A stretch of DNA of 48,709 nucleotides, from positions 1-48,709 of the forward strand of contig JAPFCO010000119.1 of NCBI GenBank assembly GCA_026169505.1, in the 5' to 3' direction. Below are positions 16,829-26,101 of the stretch, one piece after another; within the stretch, counting starts at the first letter, position 1, and every line of letters starts with the position of its first letter. The translations under genes were made by a program, and so were the position numbers. This stretch comes from Pseudogracilibacillus sp. GTDB lineage: Bacteria; Bacillota; Bacilli; Bacillales; Amphibacillaceae. Under the pieces are notes generated by a model that was given only the letters and a program-made list of their open reading frames with translations, ran no database searches and was not told the origin of the DNA.

Positions 16829-16866
16829 CCATTTATTGTATATAAACCTCTGTTATTCATGTGTAC

Positions 16867-18114
16867 TTATTTAGCAATCTCTTCACTTGATTCATCTGCA
16901 TTTTTTTCTACATCTTTTCCTAGAAAAGCTAGAAGAAAGGTTAGAATAAAGGTTGCCACAATCAGACCGACAAACCCTGTTGTATAGGCGCCTGTTACAT
17001 CTTTAATATATCCCATGATTGATGGATAAGCAAAACCACCAATTAGGAAGCCAACTCCTAGGACAATTCCATTTACGACACCAATACGATTACTTTCTAC
17101 TGATTCTGATGCTAGGGCAAGTGCTACAGGCATACCTGAATATACGCCTATTCCAATTAATGGCATAATGAATGCGGCCAATCCGTATGCTCCGTTGTAA
17201 ATCGCAATTGTTAATAATGCAACATTAATGGTCATCCATAAACCAGCAATTACAATAAATATCTTTCTTTTACCCATCTTATCTGAAATCAACCCAAAGA
17301 TAATAGCTGGTACTACACCAATTAACACATATAAAGAAGTTAATAATCCTGCTAAACTCTCTGACCAACCTGCGTCTTCAATTAACAATGTAGGAACCCA
17401 GTAAGCCATCACTGCATATAAGCCCCACTCACCTACAAAAAATGCCATAGCTACAATAACATTTCTATTTTTTAATACTTTTACATATTCACTAAAATTG
17501 ATTCTATCTTGCTGCGCCTTCGCTTTATCCTTTTCAAAACTAGGAGGCTCTTTTAAAAAGAAAATGGTTAAAATCAAAACAATTACTAAAAATATTCCAC
17601 CAAATGCCGATCCGCCTCTCCAACCCATTGCAGCTAATATTAACGCAAATAAATATAATGAGAAAGCAGTACCAATTCCATCTGAAGTGAACATGACCCC
17701 CAAAGCAACTCCGTTATTCCCTACATCTTCAAACCATTTAACTGCCATCGTATATGGTCCAACAAAAAGTAAACCAACGCCTAATCCAGCTAAAGCTCTT
17801 GAAAATACTAATGAAGAATAATCAGGCATATAAGCGAAAATAACTTGACTAATTGCAGCTATAATAAGTCCTAAAATGATAATGTTCTTTGCTCCCCATC
17901 TGTCGACAATTCCACCTACAAATGGTAATATTATTCCTCCAACTAATGCAGTGACTGAGGCAAGTAAACCAGCCTGAGTATAATTAATCCCGATATCCTC
18001 CATAATAGCTGAAACTTGGGTAGAATAACCAACATATGGAATAAAGCATGAAATCAAGGCTAAATAGGCGATAAAGAGCATCATCCAACGTGTTTTAATA
18101 GTTGTTTCTTTCAT
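16867..18114 (-). CDS. MFS transporter
   Basis: A 415-aa major facilitator with 12 apparent helices. The A-like loop GGIVDRWGAKN follows helix 2, LSRALAG-type sequence (VFSRALAGLGVG) lies in helix 4, and a second loop SDKMGKRK lies near the middle of the C-terminal half. It most resembles the nitrate/organic-acid or CynX-like permeases. ATG 18114 lies 9 nt after GAGGGG; the ATG at 18123 directly abuts that site and is less likely. It follows the aldehyde dehydrogenase gene after a hairpin. The substrate is unknown; an amine or amino acid for the neighbouring enzymes is possible. Confidence 0.8.
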   Translation of the reverse strand: MKETTIKTRWMMLFIAYLALISCFIPYVGYSTQVSAIMEDIGINYTQAGLLASVTALVGGIILPFVGGIVDRWGAKNIIILGLIIAAISQVIFAYMPDYSSLVFSRALAGLGVGLLFVGPYTMAVKWFEDVGNNGVALGVMFTSDGIGTAFSLYLFALILAAMGWRGGSAFGGIFLVIVLILTIFFLKEPPSFEKDKAKAQQDRINFSEYVKVLKNRNVIVAMAFFVGEWGLYAVMAYWVPTLLIEDAGWSESLAGLLTSLYVLIGVVPAIIFGLISDKMGKRKIFIVIAGLWMTINVALLTIAIYNGAYGLAAFIMPLIGIGVYSGMPVALALASESVESNRIGVVNGIVLGVGFLIGGFAYPSIMGYIKDVTGAYTTGFVGLIVATFILTFLLAFLGKDVEKNADESSEEIAK

Positions 18115-18219
18115 AAAAAACATCCCCTCATTTTATTGAATCGTTCATTCAATTTATGTCATTTCATCTGTATACCTATACATATAACTGAATATTCTGA
18201 ATTTACTAATTTAAATTAT

Positions 18220-18258
18220 GGTGGGTGCGAATTTTGCACATTCGAAACCGCACCCACC
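18220..18258 (-). terminator. Strong hairpin between the aldehyde dehydrogenase and MFS genes
   Basis: A perfect GC-rich 10-bp stem, GGTGGGTGCG (18220-18229) with CGCACCCACC (18249-18258), encloses a 19-nt loop. There is no clear T-run on either side, so it may be a weak terminator or an RNA-processing/stabilising element and not a classical terminator. Confidence 0.5.
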
Positions 18259-18293
18259 AGGGGTATTCTATTATTAAATATATGGCTTATGAA

Positions 18294-19742
18294 TTATTCT
18301 GAGAAATCCCATACAACTGTACGAAGCTGGGTCATATCTAGCATTGTATATCTCCCACCAATACGTCCCCAACCAGTACTTGTTCCAGTCGCTGCTCCAA
18401 ATGGTACATGCGGCTCCCAATAGTTAGAGTTATCATTAATAACCACATTTCCAGTATTAATTGCATTCATATATTTAAATGCTCGGGATGAATCCTTTGT
18501 ATATACTGCAGCTTGTAATCCTAAATAAGAATCGTTAGCAACTTCAATTGCTTCTTTGTCGTCTTTCACCGTAATAATTGGCACAATCGGTCCGAATGTT
18601 TCATGTTGGTTAATCATTGTATCAAGTCCAACATTATCTAGAACTGTTGGTTCATAATAAAGATCTGTCGGCTGTCCAGATGCTCGCTTACCTCCTAGTA
18701 GTACTTTCGCTCCTTTTTCAACCGCATCTTTTACATGTGCATCCATTTTAGCTGCAGTAGGCTCATTATTCATTGGGCCTACCTTTGTTGCTGGATCGTT
18801 TGGATCACCGAGATTCCACTTTTTCGCTTCTGTTAACACACGCTCTACAAATTCATCATGCACCTTTTCATGCACAAGAACTCTTTCTGTTGAACAACAA
18901 ACTTGTCCTGCACAATAAAAACCACCTGATACAACTCCTTCTGCTGCTTTATCTAAATCAGCATCTTCACATACGATTGTTGGACCATTTCCACTTGCTT
19001 CGAGAATGGATGGCTTCAATCCTGCACTGCGTACAATTTTGTCAGCAGTTCCATGTGATCCAATAAAACCAATCGCATCTACACCTGGATGTTCTACTAA
19101 TTGCTGTCCTACATCACCGCCACCATATACAAGATTATATACTCCTTTAGGCAAATCCGTTTCTTCAAATACTTCCGTAAGGGCGGCTAAAGTTCCTGGC
19201 GTCCACTCAGATGGTTTAAAAACTACAGTATTACCAGACGCAATAGCAGGCCCCATAAATTCGGAAAGCATTAACGTTGGGAAGTTCCAAGGAATAATAC
19301 ATGTGTAAACTCCGTGTGCTTCGCGAAACGTTAAAATTCGTTTTTCTGTATCCATTGATGGAATAATTGCTGTTTCTTGTCTTTTCGCATCTTCAGCTGC
19401 AATTCTAAAATTTTCCGCTGTCTCTTCTAAACCAGGTATAGATTCTTCTGTATATGGTTTACCTTGCTCCTCAGTTAATACTCTAGCAATCTTCTCTTTA
19501 TTTCGATCAATTGCATCTGCTATTTGATGGCAAATATCTGCACGTTCCCAAGCAGTTTTGGCAGCCCATGGTCCTTGAGCCTCCTTAGCTGCAGCAACTG
19601 CAGCGTCAATCTCCTCACTAGTTGCATCTGGTGCCTGATAAATTTCCTGACCTGTTACTGGTGATTTAACAATTTGTACATTACCACCTTTGCCTTCTTG
19701 CCATTTCCCATTAATGTAATTTTTTAATAAAGTTGTACTCAT
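18294..19742 (-). CDS. NAD(P)-dependent aldehyde dehydrogenase
   Basis: A 482-aa ordinary aldehyde dehydrogenase. E248 in LEASGNGP is the general base and C282 in AGQVCCSTERV is the nucleophile. IPWNFP (149-154) and the NAD-binding GFIGSHGTAD region are intact. The GNGP variant of the ELGGK motif and the C-terminal GRYTMLDMTQLRTVVWD are those of a less-studied branch near succinate-semialdehyde and lactaldehyde dehydrogenases. ATG follows AAAGGAGAG, and a TATAAT promoter lies about 30 nt upstream. It neighbours a lysine-dehydrogenase-like gene, so an amino-aldehyde substrate such as aminoadipate semialdehyde is plausible but unproven. Confidence 0.82.
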   Translation of the reverse strand: MSTTLLKNYINGKWQEGKGGNVQIVKSPVTGQEIYQAPDATSEEIDAAVAAAKEAQGPWAAKTAWERADICHQIADAIDRNKEKIARVLTEEQGKPYTEESIPGLEETAENFRIAAEDAKRQETAIIPSMDTEKRILTFREAHGVYTCIIPWNFPTLMLSEFMGPAIASGNTVVFKPSEWTPGTLAALTEVFEETDLPKGVYNLVYGGGDVGQQLVEHPGVDAIGFIGSHGTADKIVRSAGLKPSILEASGNGPTIVCEDADLDKAAEGVVSGGFYCAGQVCCSTERVLVHEKVHDEFVERVLTEAKKWNLGDPNDPATKVGPMNNEPTAAKMDAHVKDAVEKGAKVLLGGKRASGQPTDLYYEPTVLDNVGLDTMINQHETFGPIVPIITVKDDKEAIEVANDSYLGLQAAVYTKDSSRAFKYMNAINTGNVVINDNSNYWEPHVPFGAATGTSTGWGRIGGRYTMLDMTQLRTVVWDFSE

Positions 19743-19767
19743 TAAAATTCTCTCCTTTTATTATTAA

Positions 19768-19796
19768 ATTATAATAGTGTGTTTGTGTACTAGTAA
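19768..19796 (-). promoter_or_regulatory. Sigma-A promoter of the 18294-19742 aldehyde dehydrogenase
   Basis: Minus strand: weak -35 TTACTA (19796-19791), 17-nt spacer, perfect -10 TATAAT (19773-19768), 26 nt before the start codon. This makes the gene separately expressed from the operon upstream. Confidence 0.55.
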
Positions 19797-19904
19797 CCTT
19801 TACTAACCATGTAAAAAAGGTAATTTAATCACAACACCCCTTTCAAATCTAATTGACTATTACATGTATTTAATTCTTACATTTATCAAAAATGAAATCA
19901 TAAA

Positions 19905-21056
19905 TTATTTACTTATTTCCGTTTCGATATGCGTGATATGAAGTCTTACATTTTTACTTTTTAAATACTCAATAAATTTATCAGGATCAATACATTGCTC
20001 TGGCGGCTTCACTCCAACCACATTAATTTCATCATTTAAAATCATTTGTGCTGCGATGGAAGCTGGGATAGCTGTCGCATATTGAGTTGGACTTGCACCC
20101 CATTCCGACTGTTGCTTTACTAATAACTCTAATTTTATTGATGCATCATTGCCATTCTTTTTTCCTTTCACTTCAACTAATAAGGAGTCTGTTCCCCATA
20201 TAGGTGTTTCTTTTTCCGCTAAAATAGTTTGCATCGCTGCCACCGTTTGACGTCTAGGTATTGTTTTTTCTCCTCTAATTTCAATCGGTTCATTATCTAA
20301 TAACCCTACTGAAATTAGTGTTTCTAACTTCTCTCTTGTTGAAGGATCCCATGTGTCCTTATACGTAATTTCCTGTACATTTGGAAAACTTGTCGGTAAA
20401 GTCGCGAGTTCCGAATGAATAATAGCATATGTTTTTTCAAGACCAATTTCTTCATGGAATTGTGTGTATTCTTCATCACCTAATGGAGGAACCTCAACTA
20501 ATTTCCCTCCTTTTACAGCATAGGCATTTTGTTCAATTTCACCAATATACGTATCAATAGCAAAACCAAATGTTACACCAGATGACGTTGAGCCATAACG
20601 AATGTGTATTTCCTCAGCTTCATCGAGTTGTTCTACACCAAATCTACTAAATACGTTTGAAGTTCCTGGGTCTGATCCCATTCCAGTAATGGATAAAACA
20701 TTTGCATCTTTCATTTCTTGGTCTAGTTTTAACTGTTCTTTTGTACGAGTAAATAGCCCTCCCAAATCTAGTACGCTTACACCAGCTTCCGCAGCCGCTT
20801 TCATAACGTCTATATTAAAAACATAGTTCGTCGCATTGACACATACTTTTCCCCGTCGTAAAATTTCTACTGTTTTTTCTTTATCTTTAATGTTTAAAAG
20901 ATTTGTTTCAATTTTATTGTTATTACGTGCTTTCAACTCTTGTAGTTTTTCTTCATCCAAATCTGCCGCAATAACTTCTACTCCACTTTCTACTAAATCT
21001 TTTACAATAATTTGCCCAATCGTTCCCGTAGCCCCTAATACAATTGCCTTTTTCAT
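19905..21056 (-). CDS. Saccharopine dehydrogenase-family oxidoreductase, lysine 6-dehydrogenase-like
   Basis: A 383-aa protein with an N-terminal Rossmann motif GATGTIG (residues 8-14), the segment VNATNYVFNIDVMKAAAEAG and the GMGSDPGTSNVFSRFG turn (about 131-146). The same layout is found in L-lysine 6-dehydrogenase and related single-chain saccharopine dehydrogenase homologues, which oxidise a terminal amine or imine with NAD(P). ATG follows AAGGAGG. It lies 48 nt after the aldehyde dehydrogenase of 21105-22631, so that pair could turn an omega-amine into an aldehyde and then an acid. Carboxynorspermidine dehydrogenase is another possible identity. Confidence 0.65.
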   Translation of the reverse strand: MKKAIVLGATGTIGQIIVKDLVESGVEVIAADLDEEKLQELKARNNNKIETNLLNIKDKEKTVEILRRGKVCVNATNYVFNIDVMKAAAEAGVSVLDLGGLFTRTKEQLKLDQEMKDANVLSITGMGSDPGTSNVFSRFGVEQLDEAEEIHIRYGSTSSGVTFGFAIDTYIGEIEQNAYAVKGGKLVEVPPLGDEEYTQFHEEIGLEKTYAIIHSELATLPTSFPNVQEITYKDTWDPSTREKLETLISVGLLDNEPIEIRGEKTIPRRQTVAAMQTILAEKETPIWGTDSLLVEVKGKKNGNDASIKLELLVKQQSEWGASPTQYATAIPASIAAQMILNDEINVVGVKPPEQCIDPDKFIEYLKSKNVRLHITHIETEISK

Positions 21057-21104
21057 TTATATTCCTCCTTGTGTAAGTATTAAAAAAATATGTAACTACT
21101 ACTT

Positions 21105-22631
21105 CTACTCATTTTCATGAGTGAACCAGTTAGTTGGCTCTACTTTTAAAGTGTTAATCATTTGTTTAACTTCCATGTACTCTTCTAAACCATAGGTCCC
21201 TAACTCACGGCCAATTCCACTTTCTTTATAGCCACCCCATGGCCCTTCAATGAGATTCTGTTCATACGTATTGATCCAAGTGACTCCTACACGAAGTGCT
21301 GTAGAAACTCTCTCTGCTTTTGATCCATCATCAGTAAATATTCCTGCTGCTAATCCATAAGGAGAATCGTTGGCAATCTTAATCGCTTCCGCCTCCGTTT
21401 CAAATGGGATGACCGTCAAAACAGGTCCAAAAATCTCTTCCTGTGCGATCCGAGCTCTTGGATCGACATCAATAAATATCGTCGGTTCAATAAAATTCCC
21501 TTTCTCATATCCTTCACCTATAAGTTGATTACCCCCACATGCTAAGGTTGCTTCTTGTTTTCCTATGTCGATATAAGCCTTCACTTTCTTTAACTGCTGC
21601 TCATTCACTAAAGGTCCCATTTGTGATCCTTGTTTAAATCCATTCCCGACCTTAATCTTTTTAGTTGCTACTATTAAATCTTTTACAAATTGTTCATAAA
21701 TACTTTTTTGCACTAATAGTCTTGAACCGGCAGAACATACTTCTCCAGAATTATTAAAAATAGCAAAAGTTGCATGGTCTAAAGCCGTTTCATAATCTGC
21801 ATCCGCAAAAATAACATTTGCTGATTTCCCTCCAAGTTCTAACGATACCTTTTTAAGGTTTCCAACCGAATGTTGCATAATCTTCTTTCCAGTTTCCGTA
21901 CCCCCCGTAAACGCAATTTTATCAACTTCATTACTCTCAACTAAAGGCTGTCCTGCATTGTTTCCCGTTCCATTAACCAAGTTAATTACCCCTGGCGGTA
22001 ATGATAGCGTTTCCAAAATTTCGAATAAACGAATAGAGGTTAATGGTGTTACCTCAGACGGTTTTAAAATACAAGTATTCCCTGCCGCCAATGCTGGGGC
22101 TAACTTCCAAGCTGCCATCAGCAATGGATAATTCCACGGAATAATTTGTCCACAAACTCCAATTGGTTCACGAACGACTTTTGAAACAAATGGTTCCCCT
22201 ACTTGTAGTGTTTCACCTGTCGCTCCTATAATAATCGCTGCATAATAACGAAATGTTGCAACTGCTCCTTCGACATCCCCTTTTGATTCTTTTAACGTTT
22301 TGCCATTATTTAATGTTTCAATTTCTACAAACTCATTTAAATGGGCTTCTATTTTATCTGCTACTTTATTTAATAAACTGGATCTTTCGTATGCAGAGCT
22401 CTTACTCCATTCTCCTGAGTCGAAAGCATTTCTTGCTGCATATATAGCCGCTTCAACATCTACTTTAGATGCTGATCCAACCTCTGCAATTACTTCATTT
22501 GTAGCCGGATTTTTTACTTTTATTCTTTTTTTACTTTTTGTTTCTTCCCATCTACCATTTATATATAACTTTTCAATATTTTTAGATGCTAACCATTTTT
22601 TTATAAATGATGACACGTTAATCTCATCCAT
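21105..22631 (-). CDS. Betaine-aldehyde/DhaS-like aldehyde dehydrogenase
   Basis: A 508-aa aldehyde dehydrogenase with intact catalysis: IIPWNYP (163-169), general base E265 in LELGGKSA, nucleophile C299 in NNSGEVCSAGSR. The GEVCSAGSR variant is typical of the broad betaine-aldehyde, aminobutyraldehyde and hydroxypropionaldehyde dehydrogenase group. It is the first gene of the lysine-dehydrogenase-like operon. An inverted-repeat operator candidate and a cre-like site lie upstream, and the gene for a PucR regulator lies directly before it. An amino-aldehyde substrate is likely; the specific compound is not determined. Confidence 0.83.
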   Translation of the reverse strand: MDEINVSSFIKKWLASKNIEKLYINGRWEETKSKKRIKVKNPATNEVIAEVGSASKVDVEAAIYAARNAFDSGEWSKSSAYERSSLLNKVADKIEAHLNEFVEIETLNNGKTLKESKGDVEGAVATFRYYAAIIIGATGETLQVGEPFVSKVVREPIGVCGQIIPWNYPLLMAAWKLAPALAAGNTCILKPSEVTPLTSIRLFEILETLSLPPGVINLVNGTGNNAGQPLVESNEVDKIAFTGGTETGKKIMQHSVGNLKKVSLELGGKSANVIFADADYETALDHATFAIFNNSGEVCSAGSRLLVQKSIYEQFVKDLIVATKKIKVGNGFKQGSQMGPLVNEQQLKKVKAYIDIGKQEATLACGGNQLIGEGYEKGNFIEPTIFIDVDPRARIAQEEIFGPVLTVIPFETEAEAIKIANDSPYGLAAGIFTDDGSKAERVSTALRVGVTWINTYEQNLIEGPWGGYKESGIGRELGTYGLEEYMEVKQMINTLKVEPTNWFTHENE

Positions 22632-22682
22632 TTTAATTCGTCCTTTCTATTACATTTTAAAACTTTAATTGTAAAGGATTTA

Positions 22683-22696
22683 TATAAGCGCTTGAA
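22683..22696. promoter_or_regulatory. Candidate CcpA cre site
   Basis: TATAAGCGCTTGAA keeps the AAGCGCTT core of the cre consensus TGTAAGCGCTTTCA but departs from it at the outer G and C positions. It lies about 50 bp before the aldehyde dehydrogenase start, where a catabolite-repression site would be sensible. Confidence 0.35.
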
Positions 22697-22775
22697 TTCA
22701 CTCACCTTCAATTCATTAATCCAATTATATATTCACTACATTTCTATTTCATTAGACATTTTGTATCGTGTTTAA

Positions 22776-22806
22776 TGATAGTTTTATACAATGTGTAAAA
22801 CTATCA
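22776..22806. promoter_or_regulatory. Inverted-repeat operator candidate for the PucR-linked operon
   Basis: Perfect 11-bp arms TGATAGTTTTA and TAAAACTATCA are separated by 9 nt, so half-sites are 20 bp apart on one DNA face. A further half-site TAAAACTAT occurs at 22833-22841. The element lies in the 270-bp gap between the PucR stop and the aldehyde dehydrogenase start and is the only strong dyad there. Confidence 0.55.
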
Positions 22807-22901
22807 TGTATAGTTAAAAACACTTTTTATTATAAAACTATATTCCTATATGTTTTATATCATCTAAACTAATTGATCTATTCCGTTTCATATAATATGA
22901 T

Positions 22902-24473
22902 TTAGTTTAAAAATTCTTTAGCGTGGATTGCAAACTCTAACGCTAACCTTTTCTCCCCTTCCATAAAATCATTACCTAATAATTCCTTTAACTTATCGAT
23001 ACGATGATACAATGTTTGCCTAACAATAAACAATTTATCAGCCGCCTCTTTTCTTGATCCATTTACTTCTAATAACACCTTTAACGTATCAAGCATTTCT
23101 TTGTTCTCTTCTATCAATAATGGCTTTAAATAGTCATAGACATATTCATCAAGAACTTTATGTTTGTTTAATTCAATGATCAAACGATTAATATACAATT
23201 CTTCATAGAACAAAGCTGTAGATAATCCTTTTTTATTTGCATAAATAGTTTGTTGCGCTTGTTCGTAACTTTTATATAATTTATCAATAAGATTTAATTT
23301 CCCCACTCCAATATTAACTTTTCCTTCATCACTTTTACTATCCACATCTTCTTTTTCAATTGATACTACTGCCTTCTTTAATCTTTCTTTCCAACTATTA
23401 ATACTTCGATTATTTATAAGCACAAATATTAGATAGTTCCTTTCATAAGATACGAGTGGAAAAAATCCATGTCGTTTAAAAATAGAACTAAACAGTAAGG
23501 AACTATAAGTAATGTCTTTTTCAAAATCTATCCTATTAGGTTCATAGATACAGATTGTACAGTCATTTATTTCTAAATTTGGGTCTTGTTCTAATAAATA
23601 CTCCAAAATATCCGATTGCTCATGTGCTCCTTTTATCCAATCATGTACCCATTGATTCTTCTCATGCCTTTGTTTTTCTTCTATATATAGGAGACGTAGT
23701 TGATCTTGTGATAAAGCTGTCGCTGCTCTGTCTAACACTAAGTAATCTAATTCATCTAAATCTTGTTCATTCGAAATAATAACTAAATCTGCAAATTTAA
23801 CACCCATTGCTTCAATTGGCTTTAACGCATTTCTCACCTCAGTGTTTACGACACTCTGCGGTTTCGCTTCCTCTATCTTTTTGATTACTTCTTGCTCGCT
23901 CGACCTACTAACCATTGGATAATAACGATATTTACCGCTTTTTGGTATGTAGGCAACTTGAACATTCAATGATTTATGCAATAGGCGGAGTATCTTCTGA
24001 AAGCCGTCCTTTAATAAAAGCAAACGATTAAATTGATTTGAAATGGACTCTAATTTCACCATCATTTGATTATGAGATTCAACAAATAACCCATTCAAAT
24101 CCTGTGTAATATCAATAAATCTTACTTCTTTTGAAAACACGATAACCGGAAAATCATGTGAGTTAGCTAAATCAATAACTAACTGAGGGATATCTTGTAT
24201 GTAAGTTCCTAACTCAATACATAGACCGGATACATGTTTCTCAATCATCTGTTTAATTAATGACAAACTTAACTCTTTATTTTCTTGCCAACCAAGCCCG
24301 GTGGTTAATATTAATTCATTTCCATTTAATAAATGACTTATTTCTGTTACTTCAATAATGTGAATCCAACGAATAATTTTGTCCAAACCATTTTCACCGG
24401 CAATTACCTTTGCATGTTCAAAGTGAGCGTTCTTCATGACATCATTGACAGTCAGCTTGAATGATTGATTCAT
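22902..24473 (-). CDS. PucR-family transcriptional regulator
   Basis: A 523-aa regulator with an N-terminal PucR domain (about residues 8-125; IIRWIHIIEVTEISHLLNGNELILTT is diagnostic), a variable middle sensor, and a C-terminal HTH_30 domain with LLEVNGSRKEAADKLFIVRQTLYHRIDKLKELLG. Family members respond to nitrogen metabolites such as ureides and amino acids and can activate or repress. ATG follows a GGATGAGG-type site. It is transcribed toward the aldehyde dehydrogenase/lysine-dehydrogenase-like operon, which is its likely target through the dyad at 22776-22806. Confidence 0.88.
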   Translation of the reverse strand: MNQSFKLTVNDVMKNAHFEHAKVIAGENGLDKIIRWIHIIEVTEISHLLNGNELILTTGLGWQENKELSLSLIKQMIEKHVSGLCIELGTYIQDIPQLVIDLANSHDFPVIVFSKEVRFIDITQDLNGLFVESHNQMMVKLESISNQFNRLLLLKDGFQKILRLLHKSLNVQVAYIPKSGKYRYYPMVSRSSEQEVIKKIEEAKPQSVVNTEVRNALKPIEAMGVKFADLVIISNEQDLDELDYLVLDRAATALSQDQLRLLYIEEKQRHEKNQWVHDWIKGAHEQSDILEYLLEQDPNLEINDCTICIYEPNRIDFEKDITYSSLLFSSIFKRHGFFPLVSYERNYLIFVLINNRSINSWKERLKKAVVSIEKEDVDSKSDEGKVNIGVGKLNLIDKLYKSYEQAQQTIYANKKGLSTALFYEELYINRLIIELNKHKVLDEYVYDYLKPLLIEENKEMLDTLKVLLEVNGSRKEAADKLFIVRQTLYHRIDKLKELLGNDFMEGEKRLALEFAIHAKEFLN

Positions 24474-24551
24474 TTTTGCCTCATCCTTTTAATTTTCTTA
24501 AATCTTATGTAAGTTCTTCTTGAGAGTTATAGTGTTTTTCTTTACAAATGA

Positions 24552-25967
24552 TTATTCATAAATCACCTCGTATAACTTATCTACTGTTTCTTCGATATGA
24601 TTATTTAAAATTGCAAAACCTATAATGATTGTCATATGCCTTGGCTCAGCTAAAGGAAAAACCATAAACCTTTTTAATGTATATATTTCTATTCGTTTTA
24701 CACGTGCTAACCTTTCAATTTCTTCATATGATTTCTCTGTTTTAAAGTGTGCTATGAAATGTAATCCTGCTGGTATGTCCACAATAGATATTTTCGTTCC
24801 AAATTTTTCATTTAAATTATTGATTAATTTACTTCTAACCTTTGCATAATAATTTGTCATTCTTTTAATATGACGGGTGTAAGCACCTGTTTCAATAAAA
24901 TACATCAATGTGAGTAATGTTAACGTGTTATTTGCTGGTATTAAATGATTGTATCTTTCCTTATATTTCTTTAACAAATCATTTGGTAGTACCATATAAC
25001 TTATTCGTAGACTTGTTAATAAACATTTAGAAAAAGACCCCATATAGATAACGCTTTCATTTTCGTCAAGACTGTGAAGCGACGGAATATAATCTGTCTC
25101 ATACTTAAATTCGCTATCGTAATCATCTTCTATAATATAGCGATTTTTTTCTTTGATTGCCCAGTTTAGAAGTTCTATTCGCCGTGATACTGGCATTATA
25201 ATCCCTGTAGGGAATTGATGAGATGGGGTAACAAATGCAATATTCGCCTTCACACTTTCTAATTCTTGGATGGAGAGCCCCTTTTGATTTAGAGATACTG
25301 GTCTTATGTTAATATCTAAATGATTTAATTGATTATAAAATCGAGTATAACCAGGATTTTCAACTGCCAAAGTAATCGGCTTATCTTCTCTTAGTAAATG
25401 CAATAGTTGTTCAATTAAAGGTTGTGTTCCAACTCCCAATATAATTTGTTCGGGTTCACAAACTACTTCCCTACTTAATCTGATCATCTCGGCAATTGAC
25501 TTTCTTACACTATATACCCCCTGCTGATGAGTGATTCTTGATAGTTCCCACGCATGATGATGAAATGCAGATTGTTCACATTTTCTCCATTCAGAAAAAG
25601 GAAATAAAGCAGCATTTGATGACATATGAGATAGAGAATATAAATAGGTTTCCCTATCCTCTTTTATTTCTCTTAAACTCTCATCCAGCTTATCAACAAT
25701 ATTATCCTCTTGAAATAAGATTGGAATTTCCTCTACATAATACCCACTTCTTTCTACCGCATAAATATACCCTTCGGCGATCAATTGCTCATACGCATAC
25801 GTGACAGTATTTAAACTGATATTTAATTCATTAGCTAGTTGACGCTTTGCCGGGAGCCTTTTATGTTCCGTTATTTTCCTCGATAAAATAGCTTGTTTTA
25901 ACTTCTCATAAACTTGCTCATATAAAAACTTTTGCTCATCATGCTTATCAATAAAAATTTCGAACAA
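24552..25967 (-). CDS. MocR-type GntR/aminotransferase regulator, GabR-like
   Basis: A 471-aa fusion of a GntR winged helix (about residues 5-75; ELNISLNTVTYAYEQLIAEG) with a fold-type I aminotransferase domain. The PLP lysine lies in GSFSKCLLTSLR and the PLP aspartate region is EDDYDSEFKYE. I chose TTG 25967 because AGAGGTGA lies 4 nt before it; upstream ATG codons have no ribosome site. GabR of B. subtilis controls divergent gabTD. Here the divergent position holds only a decayed gabD tail, and GabR-like boxes remain between, so this is probably the old GabR. Whether it still regulates anything besides itself is unknown. Confidence 0.82.
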   Translation of the reverse strand: MFEIFIDKHDEQKFLYEQVYEKLKQAILSRKITEHKRLPAKRQLANELNISLNTVTYAYEQLIAEGYIYAVERSGYYVEEIPILFQEDNIVDKLDESLREIKEDRETYLYSLSHMSSNAALFPFSEWRKCEQSAFHHHAWELSRITHQQGVYSVRKSIAEMIRLSREVVCEPEQIILGVGTQPLIEQLLHLLREDKPITLAVENPGYTRFYNQLNHLDINIRPVSLNQKGLSIQELESVKANIAFVTPSHQFPTGIIMPVSRRIELLNWAIKEKNRYIIEDDYDSEFKYETDYIPSLHSLDENESVIYMGSFSKCLLTSLRISYMVLPNDLLKKYKERYNHLIPANNTLTLLTLMYFIETGAYTRHIKRMTNYYAKVRSKLINNLNEKFGTKISIVDIPAGLHFIAHFKTEKSYEEIERLARVKRIEIYTLKRFMVFPLAEPRHMTIIIGFAILNNHIEETVDKLYEVIYE

Positions 25968-25978
25968 ATAATCACCTC

Positions 25979-26027
25979 TTTTGGTACCATTATATTTTTT
26001 ATTTTGGTACTTAAAACAATACCAAAT
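25979..26027. promoter_or_regulatory. MocR/GabR-like operator boxes
   Basis: TTTTGGTAC occurs twice as a direct repeat (25979-25987 and 26002-26010, 23 bp apart), followed by an inverted ATACCAAAT (26019-26027). GabR is known to bind direct ATACCA repeats upstream of gabTD. The boxes lie just before the regulator's own TTG start, which fits autoregulation. Confidence 0.55.
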
Positions 26028-26101
26028 AAATGATAACTTGTAAATGTGGAATAGAATGAGGCAAAAGGAAATAGATTCAAAAAAAGAAATCAATATTAAT
26101 C

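Noticed and set aside
16733-16866. Guanidine riboswitch before the SMR gene
   Set aside because: The leader is short and AT-rich, and holds only the upstream gene's terminator; no ACGR-type paired loops are visible.
25968-26093. N-terminal extension of the MocR regulator
   Set aside because: The extra residues are hydrophobic and unlike a GntR start, and they would span the operator boxes. TTG 25967 has a clear ribosome site.
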